64,000 bases of DNA from Acidovorax sp. Leaf191 (GTDB lineage Bacteria; Pseudomonadota; Gammaproteobacteria; Burkholderiales; Burkholderiaceae_C), in the NCBI RefSeq assembly GCF_001424425.1, contig NZ_LMPT01000019.1, forward strand, positions 1,073,206 to 1,137,205, given 5' to 3'. This document shows, in pieces, positions 1-9,500 of this stretch (positions are counted from its first letter, which is position 1; the number at the start of each line of letters is the position of its first letter). The notes below the pieces were generated by a model. It worked only from the letters and a program-made list of their open reading frames with translations, was not told where the DNA came from and made no database searches. Position numbers and translations under genes: made by a program.

Positions 1-1
1 C

Positions 2-1363
2 CCTAAGTGGGCCAACTGGGAGCACTTCAGCGAGCTGGACCAAAAGGGCCTGTTCATGTACGGCCAGATGACCGCCGGCAGCTGGATCTACATCGGCACG
101 CAAGGCATCGTGCAGGGCACCTACGAGACCTTTGCAGAGGCCGGCCGCAAGCACTACGGCGGCTCGCTCGAAGGCAAGTGGATTTTGACCGCGGGCCTGG
201 GCGGCATGGGCGGCGCGCAGCCGCTGGCAGCCACGTTCGCGGGCGCGGTGTCGCTCAACATCGAGTGCCAGCAAAGCAGCATCGACTTTCGCCTGCGCAC
301 GCGCTACGTGGACAAGCAGGCGCGCGACATCGACCATGCGCTCGAGCTCATCCAGCAGCACACGGCAGCCAAGGAGGCCGTCTCCATCGCCCTGCTGGGC
401 AACGCGGCCGACGTGCTGCCCGAGCTGGTCAAACGTGCCCAGGCCGGCGGCTTGAAGCCCGACCTGGTCACCGACCAGACCTCGGCCCACGACCTGGTCA
501 ACGGCTACCTGCCCGCGGGCTGGACGGTGGAGCAGTGGCGCGCCGCGCAGCAGGACGTGACCCAGCACGAAGCCCTGAAGCAGGCCGCAGCCCGGTCGTG
601 TGCCGTGCACGTGCAGGCCATGCTGGACTTCCAGTCCATGGGCATCCCCACGGTGGACTACGGCAACAACATCCGCCAGGTGGCGTTCGACGAAGGCGTG
701 AAGAACGCGTTCGACTTCCCCGGCTTCGTACCCGCCTACATCCGCCCGCTGTTCTGCGAAGGCAAGGGCCCGTTCCGCTGGGTAGCGTTGTCGGGCGATC
801 CGGAGGACATCCGCAAGACCGACGCCAAGATCAAGGAGCTGTTCCCCGAGAACAAGCATGTGCACCGCTGGCTCGACATGGCGGGCGAGCGCATCGCCTT
901 CCAGGGCCTGCCCGCACGCATCTGCTGGCTGGGCCTGGGCGAGCGCCACATCGCGGGCCTGGCCTTCAACGAGATGGTCAAGAGCGGTGAGCTCAAGGCC
1001 CCCATCGTCATCGGCCGCGACCACCTGGACACCGGCAGCGTGGCCAGCCCCAACCGCGAGACCGAAGCCATGAAGGACGGCACCGATGCCGTGAGCGACT
1101 GGCCGCTGCTCAACGCGCTGCTCAACACCTCGGGCGGCGCCACCTGGGTCAGCCTGCACCACGGCGGCGGCGTGGGGATGGGCTACTCGCAGCACTCGGG
1201 CATGGTCATCGTGGCCGACGGCACCGACGCCGCAGCCGAGCGCCTGGCGCGCGTGCTGGTCAACGACTGCGGCAGCGGCGTGATGCGCCATGCCGATGCG
1301 GGGTATGAACTGGCGGTGGAGACGGCCAGGAAGCAGGGGCTGAAGCTGCCGATGGTGAAGTGA
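2..1363 (+). CDS. hutU: Urocanate hydratase, 5'-truncated by the window edge
   Basis: Cytosolic, NAD-dependent second step of histidine degradation, turning urocanate into imidazolonepropionate. The reading frame is already open at base 2, encoding PKWANWEHF, so the start lies upstream and about 100 of the usual 560 residues are missing; 453 residues are visible. Family hallmarks are present: [17 protein letters not shown] near the visible start, the [11 protein letters not shown] block carrying the conserved cysteine around visible residue 310, [13 protein letters not shown], and [11 protein letters not shown] near the end. It is the first of the hut genes on this strand. hutC and hutH are not visible and may lie upstream. 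Identification is secure. Confidence 0.97.
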   Translation, partial: PKWANWEHFSELDQKGLFMYGQMTAGSWIYIGTQGIVQGTYETFAEAGRKHYGGSLEGKWILTAGLGGMGGAQPLAATFAGAVSLNIECQQSSIDFRLRTRYVDKQARDIDHALELIQQHTAAKEAVSIALLGNAADVLPELVKRAQAGGLKPDLVTDQTSAHDLVNGYLPAGWTVEQWRAAQQDVTQHEALKQAAARSCAVHVQAMLDFQSMGIPTVDYGNNIRQVAFDEGVKNAFDFPGFVPAYIRPLFCEGKGPFRWVALSGDPEDIRKTDAKIKELFPENKHVHRWLDMAGERIAFQGLPARICWLGLGERHIAGLAFNEMVKSGELKAPIVIGRDHLDTGSVASPNRETEAMKDGTDAVSDWPLLNALLNTSGGATWVSLHHGGGVGMGYSQHSGMVIVADGTDAAAERLARVLVNDCGSGVMRHADAGYELAVETARKQGLKLPMVK

Positions 1364-1394
1364 GGGAATGTGCGGGGGCCGTGCAGGCCCCCGT

Positions 1395-1420
1395 CCGTTC
1401 GGGCTGAGCCTGTCGAAGCC
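1395..1420 (+). repeat. Dispersed 26-bp repeat, family B copy 1
   Basis: This is a copy of a short dispersed element with core GTTCGGGCTGAGCCTGTCG. It lies in the hutU-hutD gap, and close copies occur at 5132-5157, 5189-5214 and 44202-44227, with an inverted variant at 44247-44272. It contains a partial inverted repeat (TTCGGGCTGAGC against TTGTCGAA-type ends in some copies). I know this motif as common in intergenic DNA of Proteobacteria; its function is unknown. Confidence 0.75.
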
Positions 1421-1459
1421 AAGGTCCATCGGCAACCACCACCTCCACAATCTCTTCCC

Positions 1460-2056
1460 ATGAACTTCTTTGACCTCGCAACCATTCCCAGCACCCCGTG
1501 GAAGAACGGCGGAGGCAGCACGCAAGAGCTGGCCTGCTGGCCGCCCGGCGCGGACATGAACAGCTTCGAGTGGCGCGTGAGCCTGGCCACGGTCGACCGG
1601 CCCGGGCCGTTTTCGGTCTTCCCGGGCATCGACCGCCAGATCATGCTGCTGGGCGGGGACGGCCTGCACCTGCGCAGCCCTGGCTGGGAGCAGTCGCTGG
1701 ACCAGCGCTGGCAGCCGTTCGCCTTCTCTGGCGATGACGCGGTGGACGGAGCCATGCTCGGCGGCACGTCGAAAGACTTCAACCTGATGCTGCGCAGGGG
1801 CGTGTGGAGCGGCTCTTTGCAGGTGCTGCGTGAAGCGCCACCGCCGCCTGCAACGGCTGGGTTGTGCATGGTGCTGCAGGGCCGCTGGCAAGGTCCGCGC
1901 GTGCTGCAGGCGGGGCAGGGCTTTTGGTGGACTGGAGGGCAGGGCAAGGGCGTAAAGCCTGTGCTTGATGACGGCCCGGAGCCGGTTCTGGCCTGGATAG
2001 CGCTCGAAGACGTTGGCGGGGGCAATCCTTCCTTGGTTGGAGGAGTGCGGGGGTGA
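1460..2056 (+). CDS. hutD: HutD family protein of histidine utilisation
   Basis: Small cupin-fold protein of the hut operon, thought from work in Pseudomonas to govern pathway flux or the urocanate level rather than to catalyse a pathway step. The start is set at the ATG giving MNFFDLATIPSTPWKNGGGS. The upstream in-frame extension back to 1370 is encoded by the family B repeat and is not family-like. The diagnostic PWKNGGGSTQELA motif is at residues 12-24, and FSVFPGIDRQIMLLGG follows around residue 54. The length of 198 residues fits the family. It begins 96 bases after hutU. No strong ribosome site is visible; the upstream DNA is repeat-derived. Confidence 0.9.
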   Translation: MNFFDLATIPSTPWKNGGGSTQELACWPPGADMNSFEWRVSLATVDRPGPFSVFPGIDRQIMLLGGDGLHLRSPGWEQSLDQRWQPFAFSGDDAVDGAMLGGTSKDFNLMLRRGVWSGSLQVLREAPPPPATAGLCMVLQGRWQGPRVLQAGQGFWWTGGQGKGVKPVLDDGPEPVLAWIALEDVGGGNPSLVGGVRG

Positions 2057-2104
2057 CGGGTGAGTCAGGCACCGTGCCTGCGGTACGGCCCCCTCTCCCC
2101 CAGC

Positions 2105-2273
2105 CCCTCTCCCGCAAGGGGCGAGGGGGGCCAGAACGCCGGGCAGCGCGCGAGCATGTCCCGGTATTCACTCCCTCTCCCGCAAGGGGCGAGGGGGCCA
2201 GAACGCCGAGCAGCGCGCGAGCATACGCCGGTATTCACTCCCTCTCCCCCTGCGGGAGAGGGCTGGGGAGAGG
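2105..2273 (+). repeat. 67/68-bp tandem repeat with G/C-run hairpins
   Basis: Two near-identical units (2105-2172 and 2173-2239) and a partial third (2240-2273) fill the hutD-hutI gap. Each begins with CCCTCTCCCGCAAGGGGCGA, which folds on itself (CCCTCTCCC and CCCCTTGC against their complements), and continues with a shared stretch ending GGTATTCACT. Copy 1 has one additional G. The third partial unit has the longer hairpin CCCTCTCCCC-TGCGGGAGAGGG. The element resembles REP-like intergenic palindromes; it has no CRISPR-like spacers. Confidence 0.8.
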
Positions 2274-2365
2274 GGGCGAACAGGCATGCTGCCCGCAACA
2301 CACGTCCTCTTCACGGCCCACCTGCCAACGACCCCAGCCATCCAGGCCCCGCACTCCCCAAAAAT

Positions 2366-2426
2366 TGATTCAAATCAGCCCCTACCGCTTGTCAGTCAAG
2401 CGCTACCAGCTATCAAAAACATAGTA
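2366..2426 (+). repeat. Palindromic ~60-bp element, family A copy 1
   Basis: The copy reads CTACCGCTTG (2382-2391), then a 5-base loop, then CAAGCGC (2397-2403), then AGCTATCAAAAACATAG. The inner inverted repeat CGCTTG/CAAGCG forms a hairpin, and the outer GCTAT...ATAG forms a second one. It ends three bases before the hutI ATG and so supplies the whole leader of hutI. Five other copies were found in this window (19555, 39916, 45298, 54804, 61466). Confidence 0.85.
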
Positions 2427-2429
2427 AAC

Positions 2430-3713
2430 ATGACCCAGCCCATACCCCCCAGCGCCGACGGCATCTGGCACCACCTGCGCCCGGTGCCCGAACTCACCGT
2501 ATTCGATGCACCGCTGCCGCCCGGAGCGCCGGCCTGCCTGGTGGTGCAAGGCGGCACGGTGCGCTGGGTCGGCCCCGCATCTGCGCTGCCCGCCACCTAC
2601 GCAGACCTCCCCCGCCACGATGCCCGCGGCGCCCTGGCCACGCCCGGCCTGGTGGATTGCCACACCCACCTCGTCTATGGCGGCCAGCGGGCCAACGAAT
2701 TCGCCATGCGGCTGGCGGGCGCCACGTACGAAGAAGTGGCCCAGGCCGGCGGCGGCATCGTGTCGTCCGTCAAGGCCACGCGCGAGGCGTCCGAGGACGA
2801 ACTCTTTGCCCTCGCAGCTCCCCGCCTGCAGGCCCTGCTCGACGAAGGCGTCTGCGCCATCGAGATCAAGTCCGGCTACGGCCTGGCGCTGCAGCACGAG
2901 CGCAAGCAACTGCGCGTGGCCCGCCGCCTGGGCGCAGCCTTCGGCGTCACGGTGCGCACCACCTTCCTCGGCGCGCATGCGCTGCCGCCCGAATACGCCG
3001 GCCGCAGCCAGGACTACACCGACCTGGTCTGCAATGAGATGCTGCCCGCGCTCGCGGCCGAAGGCCTGGTCGATGCGGTGGACGTGTTCTGCGAACGCAT
3101 CGCCTTCACGCTGGCCGAAACGGAGCAGGTCTTCCAGGCAGCGCAAAAGCTCGGCATTCCTGTCAAGCTGCATGCCGAGCAACTCTCCGACATGGGCGGC
3201 GCGGCCCTGGCGGCGCGCTACGGTGCGCTGTCGTGCGACCACATCGAGCACCTGTCGCAAGACGGCATCGCGGCCATGAAGGCCGCCGGCACCGTGGCCG
3301 TGCTGCTGCCCGGCGCCTACTACACGCTGCGCGACACGCACCTGCCGCCCATCGCGCAGCTGCGCGAAGCCGGCGTGCCCATGGCCGTGTCCACCGACCA
3401 CAATCCCGGCACATCCCCGGCGCTCAGCCTGCTGCTCATGGCCAACATGGCGTGCACGCTGTTTCGCCTGACGGTGCCCGAGGCCCTGGCCGGCATCACC
3501 ACGCATGCTGCGCGCGCGCTGGGCCTGCAGGACACGCACGGCCTCATCGCGGCGGGCCGACCCGCCCACTTCGTGCTATGGCCGCTGGGCGACGCGGCCG
3601 AGCTGGCCTACTGGTACGGCCACAAGCCCGCCTGCACCATCGTGCGGCAGGGGCGTGTGGCGGCCGACGGCCTGGGCATCCACACGCACCAGGAGGCACC
3701 CCATGGCGCTTGA
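2430..3713 (+). CDS. hutI: Imidazolonepropionase
   Basis: Cytosolic amidohydrolase that opens the imidazolone ring of 4-imidazolone-5-propionate to give N-formimino-L-glutamate. The start chosen at 2430 gives [13 protein letters not shown]; the frame is also open through the upstream family A repeat, so an earlier start cannot be excluded but would not be family-like. Metal and substrate motifs are intact: [11 protein letters not shown] (around residue 75), [24 protein letters not shown] and [10 protein letters not shown]. Its 427 residues are a little longer than the usual 400-410. It overlaps the start of hutF by 11 bases, which indicates translational coupling. Confidence 0.96.
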   Translation: MTQPIPPSADGIWHHLRPVPELTVFDAPLPPGAPACLVVQGGTVRWVGPASALPATYADLPRHDARGALATPGLVDCHTHLVYGGQRANEFAMRLAGATYEEVAQAGGGIVSSVKATREASEDELFALAAPRLQALLDEGVCAIEIKSGYGLALQHERKQLRVARRLGAAFGVTVRTTFLGAHALPPEYAGRSQDYTDLVCNEMLPALAAEGLVDAVDVFCERIAFTLAETEQVFQAAQKLGIPVKLHAEQLSDMGGAALAARYGALSCDHIEHLSQDGIAAMKAAGTVAVLLPGAYYTLRDTHLPPIAQLREAGVPMAVSTDHNPGTSPALSLLLMANMACTLFRLTVPEALAGITTHAARALGLQDTHGLIAAGRPAHFVLWPLGDAAELAYWYGHKPACTIVRQGRVAADGLGIHTHQEAPHGA

Positions 3714-5103
3714 CGCACCGCACAGCCTTTTCGCCGCCGACGCGCTGCTGCCCACCGGCTGGGCGCGCAACGTGCTGTTGCAGTGGGATGGGGCAGGGCG
3801 CTTCACCCACATCGCCGCCGATGCTGCAGCGCCCGCGGGCGCGCCGGTGGCTGCGGGCCCGGTGGTCCCGGGCATGCCCAACCTGCATTCGCACGCGTTC
3901 CAGCGCGCGTTCGCAGGCCTCACGGAGTACCGCGGCGAAAGCCAGGACAGCTTCTGGAGCTGGCGCAACCTGATGTACCGCTTTGCCGCACGCATCACGC
4001 CCGAGTCGCTGGAGGCCATCGCCACCTGGCTGTACGTGGAGATGCTGGAGGCCGGCTACACCTCGGTGTGCGAGTTTCACTATGTGCACCACAACCAGGA
4101 CGGCACGCCGTACGCCACCGATGCCGAAATGTCGCTGGCCCTGCTGCGCGCCGCGCGCCACGCGGGCATCGGCATCACGCTGCTGCCGGTGCTGTACCAG
4201 ACCAGCGGCTTCGGCGCCAAGCCGCCGCGGCCGGACCAGGCACGCTTCATCCGCAGCACCGATAGCATGCTCTCATTGTTGGAGCGCCTGGCGCCCGCTG
4301 CGCAAGCGCAAGGGGCCGCTTTGGGCCTGGCGCCGCACTCGCTGCGCGCCGTGCCTCCCGACAGCCTGCGCGCCGCCGTGCAGGGCCTCACCGCCCTGAA
4401 CCCGCATGCGCCCATCCACATCCACATCGCCGAGCAGACACAGGAGGTGGACGACTGCATCGCCTGGAGCGGCCAGCGCCCGGTGCAGTGGCTGCTCGAC
4501 CACGCCACGGTGGACGCACGCTGGTGCCTGGTGCACGCCACCCACATGACGCCGGACGAATACGCCGCCGCCGCGCGCACCGGCGCCGTGGCGGGCATCT
4601 GCCCCACGACCGAAGCCAACCTGGGCGATGGCATCTTCGACATGCCACTGTGGCTGAAACACGGCGGCCGCTGGGGCGTCGGATCGGACAGCCATGCCTG
4701 CGTGAACGCGGCCGAAGAGCTGCTGATGCTGGAGTACGGCCAGCGCCTGTCGCGCCGCCAGCGCAACGTGCTGGCCAGCAACACCCAGGCCGAGGTGGCC
4801 ACGGCCATGACCCTGCAGGCCGTGGCCGGCGGTGCGCAGGCCGCGGGCCGCGCCGTTGCAGGGCTGGCGGCGGGCCAGCAAGCCGACCTGGTGGCGCTGG
4901 ATGCGCAGCACGTGGCGCTGCGCGATCTGCCCGCGCACAGCATGCTCTCGGCGCATGTGTTCGGCAGCCACCGTACCTCGGCCATCGACAGCCTGTGGGT
5001 GGCGGGCGTGCAGCGCGTGGCGCAAGGCCGCCATGCGCTGCATGACGCCGCCGCGCAAGCGTTTGTGGCGGCCCGGTCCGCCACCATTGCGACGGACGCC
5101 TGA
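3703..5103 (+). CDS. hutF: Formimidoylglutamate deiminase
   Basis: Amidohydrolase that removes ammonia from N-formimino-L-glutamate to give N-formyl-L-glutamate, the entry to the five-step histidine pathway used by pseudomonads and many Burkholderiales. The start is the ATG at 3703, preceded by AGGAGG at 3691-3696 and lying inside the end of hutI. Motifs seen are [47 protein letters not shown] and [16 protein letters not shown], which together supply the metal-binding histidines and aspartate. Its 466 residues are normal for the family. It needs HutG downstream, which is present. Confidence 0.95.
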   Translation: MALDAPHSLFAADALLPTGWARNVLLQWDGAGRFTHIAADAAAPAGAPVAAGPVVPGMPNLHSHAFQRAFAGLTEYRGESQDSFWSWRNLMYRFAARITPESLEAIATWLYVEMLEAGYTSVCEFHYVHHNQDGTPYATDAEMSLALLRAARHAGIGITLLPVLYQTSGFGAKPPRPDQARFIRSTDSMLSLLERLAPAAQAQGAALGLAPHSLRAVPPDSLRAAVQGLTALNPHAPIHIHIAEQTQEVDDCIAWSGQRPVQWLLDHATVDARWCLVHATHMTPDEYAAAARTGAVAGICPTTEANLGDGIFDMPLWLKHGGRWGVGSDSHACVNAAEELLMLEYGQRLSRRQRNVLASNTQAEVATAMTLQAVAGGAQAAGRAVAGLAAGQQADLVALDAQHVALRDLPAHSMLSAHVFGSHRTSAIDSLWVAGVQRVAQGRHALHDAAAQAFVAARSATIATDA

Positions 5104-5131
5104 GATGGGATGCGCTGTCAATGATTTCAGA

Positions 5132-5214
5132 CCGTTCGGGCTGAGCCTGTCGAAGCCAGGGCAGTCACGTTCGGCATCTCTCCCCCCACCGTTCGGGCTG
5201 AGCTTGTCGAAGCC
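5132..5214 (+). repeat. Two family B dispersed repeats in tandem
   Basis: Direct copies at 5132-5157 and 5189-5214, separated by 31 unrelated bases, occupy the hutF-hutG gap. The second copy differs by one base (GAGCTTGTCG for GAGCCTGTCG). They are the same element as at 1395 and 44202. Confidence 0.75.
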
Positions 5215-5268
5215 AGGGTGCTCGCCACAACACCTATCGACCTCACCGCAACCACCGCACTCCACACC

Positions 5269-6090
5269 ATGACCAACACCGCACCACCGTCCCCCTTCCT
5301 GTTTCACCAAGGCACCCAGCCCCTGTTGATCTCCATGCCCCACGCAGGCACCTACGTGCCGCCCGAGCTGGCCGCTCGCTTCACCGACGAAGCCCGCCAG
5401 GTGCCCGACACCGACTGGCACATGGAGCGCCTGTACGGCTTTGCGCGTGACATGGGCGCGTCCATCCTGGTGGCCACGCACTCGCGCTACGTGGTGGACC
5501 TGAACCGTCCGCCGGACGGCGCGAGCCTGTACCCCGGCCAGAGCGTCACGGGCCTGTGCCCGGTGGACACCTTCGACGACACGCCCATCTACGCGCATGG
5601 CGACGTGCCCGATGACGCCGAAGTGGCAGCGCGCCGCGATGCCGTCTGGGCGCCGTACCACGCGCAGCTGCGCGCCGAGCTCGACCGCATTCGTGCGCAA
5701 CACGGCGTGGCGGTGCTGTGGGACGCCCACTCCATCCGCTCGGTGCTGCCGCGGTTCTTCGACGGCAAGCTGCCCGACCTGAACCTGGGCACCGCCGAGG
5801 GCGCCAGCTGTGACCCGGCGCTGGCCGCCGAGTTGCTGGACATCGCCAAGGCCGCCACGGGCTACACCGGTGTGCTCAACGGCCGCTTCAAGGGCGGCCA
5901 CATCACGCGGCACTATGGCCAGCCCGAGCGCAACATCCACGCAGTGCAACTGGAGATGACGCAGTGCAGCTACATGCAGGAGGCCCTGCCATTCGACTAC
6001 CTGCCCGACGTGGCGGCCGGCGTGCAGCCGCACCTGCAGCGCATGCTGCAGGCGGCGCTGGCGTTTGCGCAGGGTCAAGCAGGGCGCTGA
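5269..6090 (+). CDS. hutG: N-formylglutamate deformylase
   Basis: Final step of the five-step histidine route: hydrolysis of N-formyl-L-glutamate to glutamate and formate, in the cytosol. The start at 5269 (MTNTAPPSPF) is preferred over the in-frame ATG at 5218, which would translate the tail of a repeat. Conserved blocks are SMPHAGTYVP, DTDWHMERLYGFA, VVDLNRPPDG, LWDAHSIRS, NGRFKGGHITRHYG and QLEMTQCSYM, containing the predicted zinc ligands. The length of 273 residues is typical. It is the last hut gene here; no terminator-like hairpin with a T-run was seen after it. Confidence 0.95.
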   Translation: MTNTAPPSPFLFHQGTQPLLISMPHAGTYVPPELAARFTDEARQVPDTDWHMERLYGFARDMGASILVATHSRYVVDLNRPPDGASLYPGQSVTGLCPVDTFDDTPIYAHGDVPDDAEVAARRDAVWAPYHAQLRAELDRIRAQHGVAVLWDAHSIRSVLPRFFDGKLPDLNLGTAEGASCDPALAAELLDIAKAATGYTGVLNGRFKGGHITRHYGQPERNIHAVQLEMTQCSYMQEALPFDYLPDVAAGVQPHLQRMLQAALAFAQGQAGR

Positions 6091-6217
6091 AACGTGGCCA
6101 GCTTTACCTTGGCACTGGGCCTGCGCACGGGCTATCGGTGCTAGTATGGGCTGAACGGCCCGGCCTGGGCCGTCCGGTGCGCCACCTGGCCACCGCTGCG
6201 GAAGGAGCCGCATCCTG

Positions 6218-6421
6218 ATGGAGTCTGCGGCTTACTACTACATGCCCTTGTTCAAACCCGGCGCGATCGTCCACATCGGCGCGACCCGCGAGACGGTGAG
6301 CCACGTGGTGGTGCGGCGGGGCGGGCTCATGGTGCACCTGGTGGGGCACGAGTCACCGGTGCATCCCGACACCTTGCGGCTGGCACCCAGCGCCTTTCAG
6401 CTCAGCCGCGTTCCCGATTGA
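6218..6421 (+). CDS. Small conserved-looking protein of unknown function
   Basis: Encodes 67 residues beginning MESAAYYYMPLFKPG and rich in short beta-strand-like alternation (IVHIGATRETVSHVVVRRGGLMVHLVG), suggesting a small beta-barrel such as a KOW/SH3-like fold, though this is only an impression. A purine-rich AAGGAG at about 6202-6207 precedes the ATG by roughly ten bases. It has no signal peptide or membrane span. It lies between hutG and the opposite-strand psd gene. I do not recognise its function, and it could be a chance ORF, but the start region and composition favour a real gene. Confidence 0.6.
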   Translation: MESAAYYYMPLFKPGAIVHIGATRETVSHVVVRRGGLMVHLVGHESPVHPDTLRLAPSAFQLSRVPD

Positions 6422-6486
6422 TGTGATGTGCGCGCCGTACCGTGCCCTGGTGGGACACGGTCGCGGCACTGCACTGCGTGTGCGGG

Positions 6487-7338
6487 TCAGGCGATGGCGC
6501 GCTGCCCCATCGCTTCGCCCAGCTGAATGGGCCGCGCCGGCGCCCACTGCGGGTTGAAGTGCAGCGGCCCTTGCGGGAACAGCATCACCACCGTGGAGCC
6601 GAGCAGGAAGCGGCCCATCTCCTGGCCCTTTTGCAGGCTCACCTGGCCGGCCTGGTATTCCCACTGGCGCAGATGGCCGGGGCGCGGCGGGTTCACCTGC
6701 CCATGCCACACCGTGGCCATGCTGCCCACGATGGTCGCCCCCACCAGCACCAGCACGAACGGGCCGCGCTCCGATTCGAACACGCAGACCACGCGTTCAT
6801 TGCGTGCGAACAGGCCCGGCACGCCGCGCGCCGTGGTCGGGTTGACCGAGAACAGCTCCCCCGGCACGTGGATCATGCGCGTGAGGTCGCCTGCGCACGG
6901 CATGTGGATGCGGTGGTAGTCGCGGGGGCTCAGGTACAGCGTGGCGAAATGGCCGTTCTCGAAGCGTGCACCCAGGGCCGCGTCGCCGCCGACCAGCGCC
7001 GTGGTGGAGTACGCATGCCCCTTGGCCTGAAAGACCTGGTCCTTGGCAATGGGCCCGAACTGGCTGATCGCGCCGTCCACCGGGCAGATCAGGTCCGCAT
7101 CGGCCAGCGGGCGCGCACCGTCCTTCAAGGCCCGCGTGAAGAAGTCGTTGAACGACGCATAGCTCGTGATGTCGGGGTTGGCGGCCTCGGCCATGTTCAC
7201 GTTGTAGCGCGCCACGAAGCGGCGGATCACCGACGTGGTCAGGCCCCCGAACTGCGCCGATGCAAACTTGCCGGCCAGGGCCGTCAATGCTTGCTTGGGA
7301 ATGAGGTACTGCGGAAGAACGGCGAGGCGGTCAGACAC
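6487..7338 (-). CDS. psd: Phosphatidylserine decarboxylase proenzyme
   Basis: Inner-membrane pyruvoyl enzyme making phosphatidylethanolamine from phosphatidylserine. The self-cleavage motif LGST is at residues 246-249, where Ser248 would become the pyruvoyl group of the alpha chain. The VDG motif (Asp88) and YHRIHMP (His145), which form the autocatalytic triad, are present. Its 283 residues match the bacterial type I enzyme. The start is GTG at 7338 with AAGGAAG upstream, and it overlaps the 3' end of the preceding peptidase gene by 8 bases, so the two genes are very likely co-transcribed and coupled. Confidence 0.96.
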   Translation of the reverse strand: MSDRLAVLPQYLIPKQALTALAGKFASAQFGGLTTSVIRRFVARYNVNMAEAANPDITSYASFNDFFTRALKDGARPLADADLICPVDGAISQFGPIAKDQVFQAKGHAYSTTALVGGDAALGARFENGHFATLYLSPRDYHRIHMPCAGDLTRMIHVPGELFSVNPTTARGVPGLFARNERVVCVFESERGPFVLVLVGATIVGSMATVWHGQVNPPRPGHLRQWEYQAGQVSLQKGQEMGRFLLGSTVVMLFPQGPLHFNPQWAPARPIQLGEAMGQRAIA

Positions 7339-8635
7339 GGGATGGACTTCCTTGATGGAGCGGAGCGGGCCATTCTACGGGGGCCCGTCGGTGGGAGAGG
7401 GATGCGGCTGCCGTCGCGGGATGGGCGGCGTGCCAGGCATCGGGGCGGGGCGCCCAGCGGGCGGGTTCATCGGCCTGTACCAGTGTGCCGATGTACTCGC
7501 CCAGGTCGACGCCCAGCGCATCGCGCGCCGCTGCCGCCCCGGCATCGCTGCGGCTGGCGGTCGTCACAAACCGGGTGAACGCGGCCCAATCGCCGGCGGC
7601 CATCTGCGCCACGGCGATGCGGGCCAGGTCGTAGGACAGCTGGTTGCCGTCGTCCGTGCGGTGAAAGGAGTCGCCCGTCCAGAACTCCTGCACGCGCTCG
7701 GCGGTCCAGAAGCGCTGGTGCCGCTGGTGCATGGCCTGGGGCGTTTGCTGCCCGCGTGCAGCGCCGGCCAGGCGGTGCTCGGTGTTCACGGCCAGGCCTT
7801 CGTCCAGCCAGGTGGGCAGGCGCAGATACGAGAGGGCGCTGTGGGTCAGCTCATGGGCGATGACGGGCTCGATGGCAGCCAGGTCGGCCTGCACCACCAC
7901 GAAGTGCGGGCAGCCGTGGTGGATGAACATGCCGCCGCTGAACGCGAACTCGCCCGCATCCGGGTAGAACTGGGCCACGTATTCGTAGTAGGTGTCTTCA
8001 CTGTCCAGCACCAGCACGACGCTTTTCTCGCCCGCATGGAAGTGGGCCACGCCGTCGAGCACCTTGAGGATGCGCTGGCGGGTCTTGCTCACGAACTGCG
8101 CGGTTGCGCGCGCCACGGCAGGCTCCAGGGCGGACAGGATGTAGACGTCCTCGCTCTCGTGCAGGTGAGGATGGGGCTGCACCCGGCCGCCCAGCGCGTC
8201 GCGCAGGTGCAGGAGCCATGCGCGGCGGGCCTGGTTGATCGCCTCGGTCACCACAGGGTCGGCGGCCCCCGGCCGGGTGGCCCATTCGTCCACGGCCTGC
8301 CAGTCCAGTTGCACGAAGCCGCCAGGCTCGGTGTGCAGGTGGGCCAGCACGTCAAACGGCGCGCTGCCCGCGAGCTCGATGCTGGTGGGCGCCACGGTGG
8401 CGTGTGCCGCTGTGGTTGGCGTTGCTGCCGCCTGCTGGCGCGCCGCCGCTTGCGCGGGTGCGGGCAGGTGGTGAAAGGCCAGGAATGCGCCCATGAACGG
8501 CACGATCCACACGCCCATCACCAGCAGGGCCTTGCGCTGGGAGAACTCGTCGGACCGCAGCACGCGCCGCGTCGCGGCGGCATTGATCAGCACCAGGGCG
8601 GCAAGGGCGATGGCGAGGAAGGCGAGGGGGCTCAT
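7331..8635 (-). CDS. Membrane-anchored putative zinc metallopeptidase
   Basis: A 434-residue protein with two N-terminal hydrophobic segments (about residues 4-20 and 37-55) followed by an Ala/Thr-rich linker and a soluble domain. The domain carries HELTH at residues 261-265 and a downstream glutamate in WLDEGLA (Glu279), the arrangement of gluzincin-type peptidases and of the peptidase-MA-like group. The ATG at 8635 is chosen because the longer frame begins with a non-membrane, non-conserved stretch. Its stop overlaps the psd start, so a link to envelope or membrane maintenance is plausible. The substrate is unknown. Confidence 0.75.
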   Translation of the reverse strand: MSPLAFLAIALAALVLINAAATRRVLRSDEFSQRKALLVMGVWIVPFMGAFLAFHHLPAPAQAAARQQAAATPTTAAHATVAPTSIELAGSAPFDVLAHLHTEPGGFVQLDWQAVDEWATRPGAADPVVTEAINQARRAWLLHLRDALGGRVQPHPHLHESEDVYILSALEPAVARATAQFVSKTRQRILKVLDGVAHFHAGEKSVVLVLDSEDTYYEYVAQFYPDAGEFAFSGGMFIHHGCPHFVVVQADLAAIEPVIAHELTHSALSYLRLPTWLDEGLAVNTEHRLAGAARGQQTPQAMHQRHQRFWTAERVQEFWTGDSFHRTDDGNQLSYDLARIAVAQMAAGDWAAFTRFVTTASRSDAGAAAARDALGVDLGEYIGTLVQADEPARWAPRPDAWHAAHPATAAASLSHRRAPVEWPAPLHQGSPSRV

Positions 8636-8743
8636 GGGGCAGTGCAGGCAGCGCAAGTGGTGGGGCGAGGGGGTGAGTGCGCCTGTGGCGTGGGGCCGCA
8701 GGCCGAAGCGCCGGATGCTACACGCCCGCACTCCGCGCAGCGA

Positions 8744-9460
8744 TTACACCCCCAGGTACTGCTCCAGCAGCGCGGGCTGGGCCTGCAGCGCGTCGGAGCT
8801 GCCCTCGAACACCACCTGGCCCTTGACCAGGATGACATTGCGGTCGGTGATCTGCGTGACGTGTTTCCAGTTCTTGTCCACGATCACGCTGCTGATGCCG
8901 CTGTCCTTGATGAGGCTGCAGATGCGCCAGATCTCGCGCGCGATCAGCGGGGCCAGCCCTTCGGTGGCTTCGTCGAGGATGAGCACGTCGGGGTTGGTCA
9001 TGAGCGCGCGGCCGATGGTGAGCATCTGCTGCTCGCCGCCGCTCAGCTGCTGGCCGCCGTGTCCCAGGCGCTCCTTGAGGCGCGGAAAGGTCTCCAGCAC
9101 GCGGTCGTAGGTCCAGTCGCGCTGGCCGCGCGTGCCGGCGCGGGCGGCCATCTGCAGGTTCTCCACCACGCTCAGGTTGCCGAAGATGCCGCGGCCTTCG
9201 GGCACGTAGGCGATGCCCAGGCGCGCCACTTCGTAGGGTGGCCGGCCGGTCATGTCGCGCCCGGCGACGGTGACGCTGCCCGAGCGCGGCGGCACCAGGC
9301 CCATCAGCGACTTGAGCAGCGTGCTCTTGCCCATGCCGTTGCGGCCCATGAGGCCGATGGTTTCGCTGCGGCCCACGCGAAAGTCCACGCCATGCAGGAT
9401 GTGGCTGGGGCCGTAGAAGGTGTGGATGCCGCGGGCATCGATCCAGGGGATGTTGCTCAT
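8744..9460 (-). CDS. livF: Branched-chain-type ABC importer ATPase, LivF-like (system 1)
   Basis: Cytosolic nucleotide-binding subunit of a HAAT-family importer. Walker A GRNGMGKST is at residues 39-47, the signature is LSGGEQQM, and Walker B is VLILDEATEGLAP, with DEAT in place of the common DEPT. The position normally occupied by the switch His, or by Gln in LivF proteins, reads VIVDKN, i.e. Lys. The start at 9460 (MSNIPWIDARGI) is where family similarity begins. It is the last gene of the minus-strand cluster SBP-livH-livM-livG-livF and is separated from livG by a dispersed GC-rich repeat, which is unusual for this operon type. Confidence 0.93.
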   Translation of the reverse strand: MSNIPWIDARGIHTFYGPSHILHGVDFRVGRSETIGLMGRNGMGKSTLLKSLMGLVPPRSGSVTVAGRDMTGRPPYEVARLGIAYVPEGRGIFGNLSVVENLQMAARAGTRGQRDWTYDRVLETFPRLKERLGHGGQQLSGGEQQMLTIGRALMTNPDVLILDEATEGLAPLIAREIWRICSLIKDSGISSVIVDKNWKHVTQITDRNVILVKGQVVFEGSSDALQAQPALLEQYLGV

Positions 9461-9500
9461 CTCATTGACCCCATTGCGCGGCGCACTACCCGCAGCCCGC

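Noticed and set aside
2105-2273. CRISPR-like array in the hutD-hutI gap
   Set aside because: The repeated unit is contiguous (67-68 bp) without unique spacers, and no cas genes are near.
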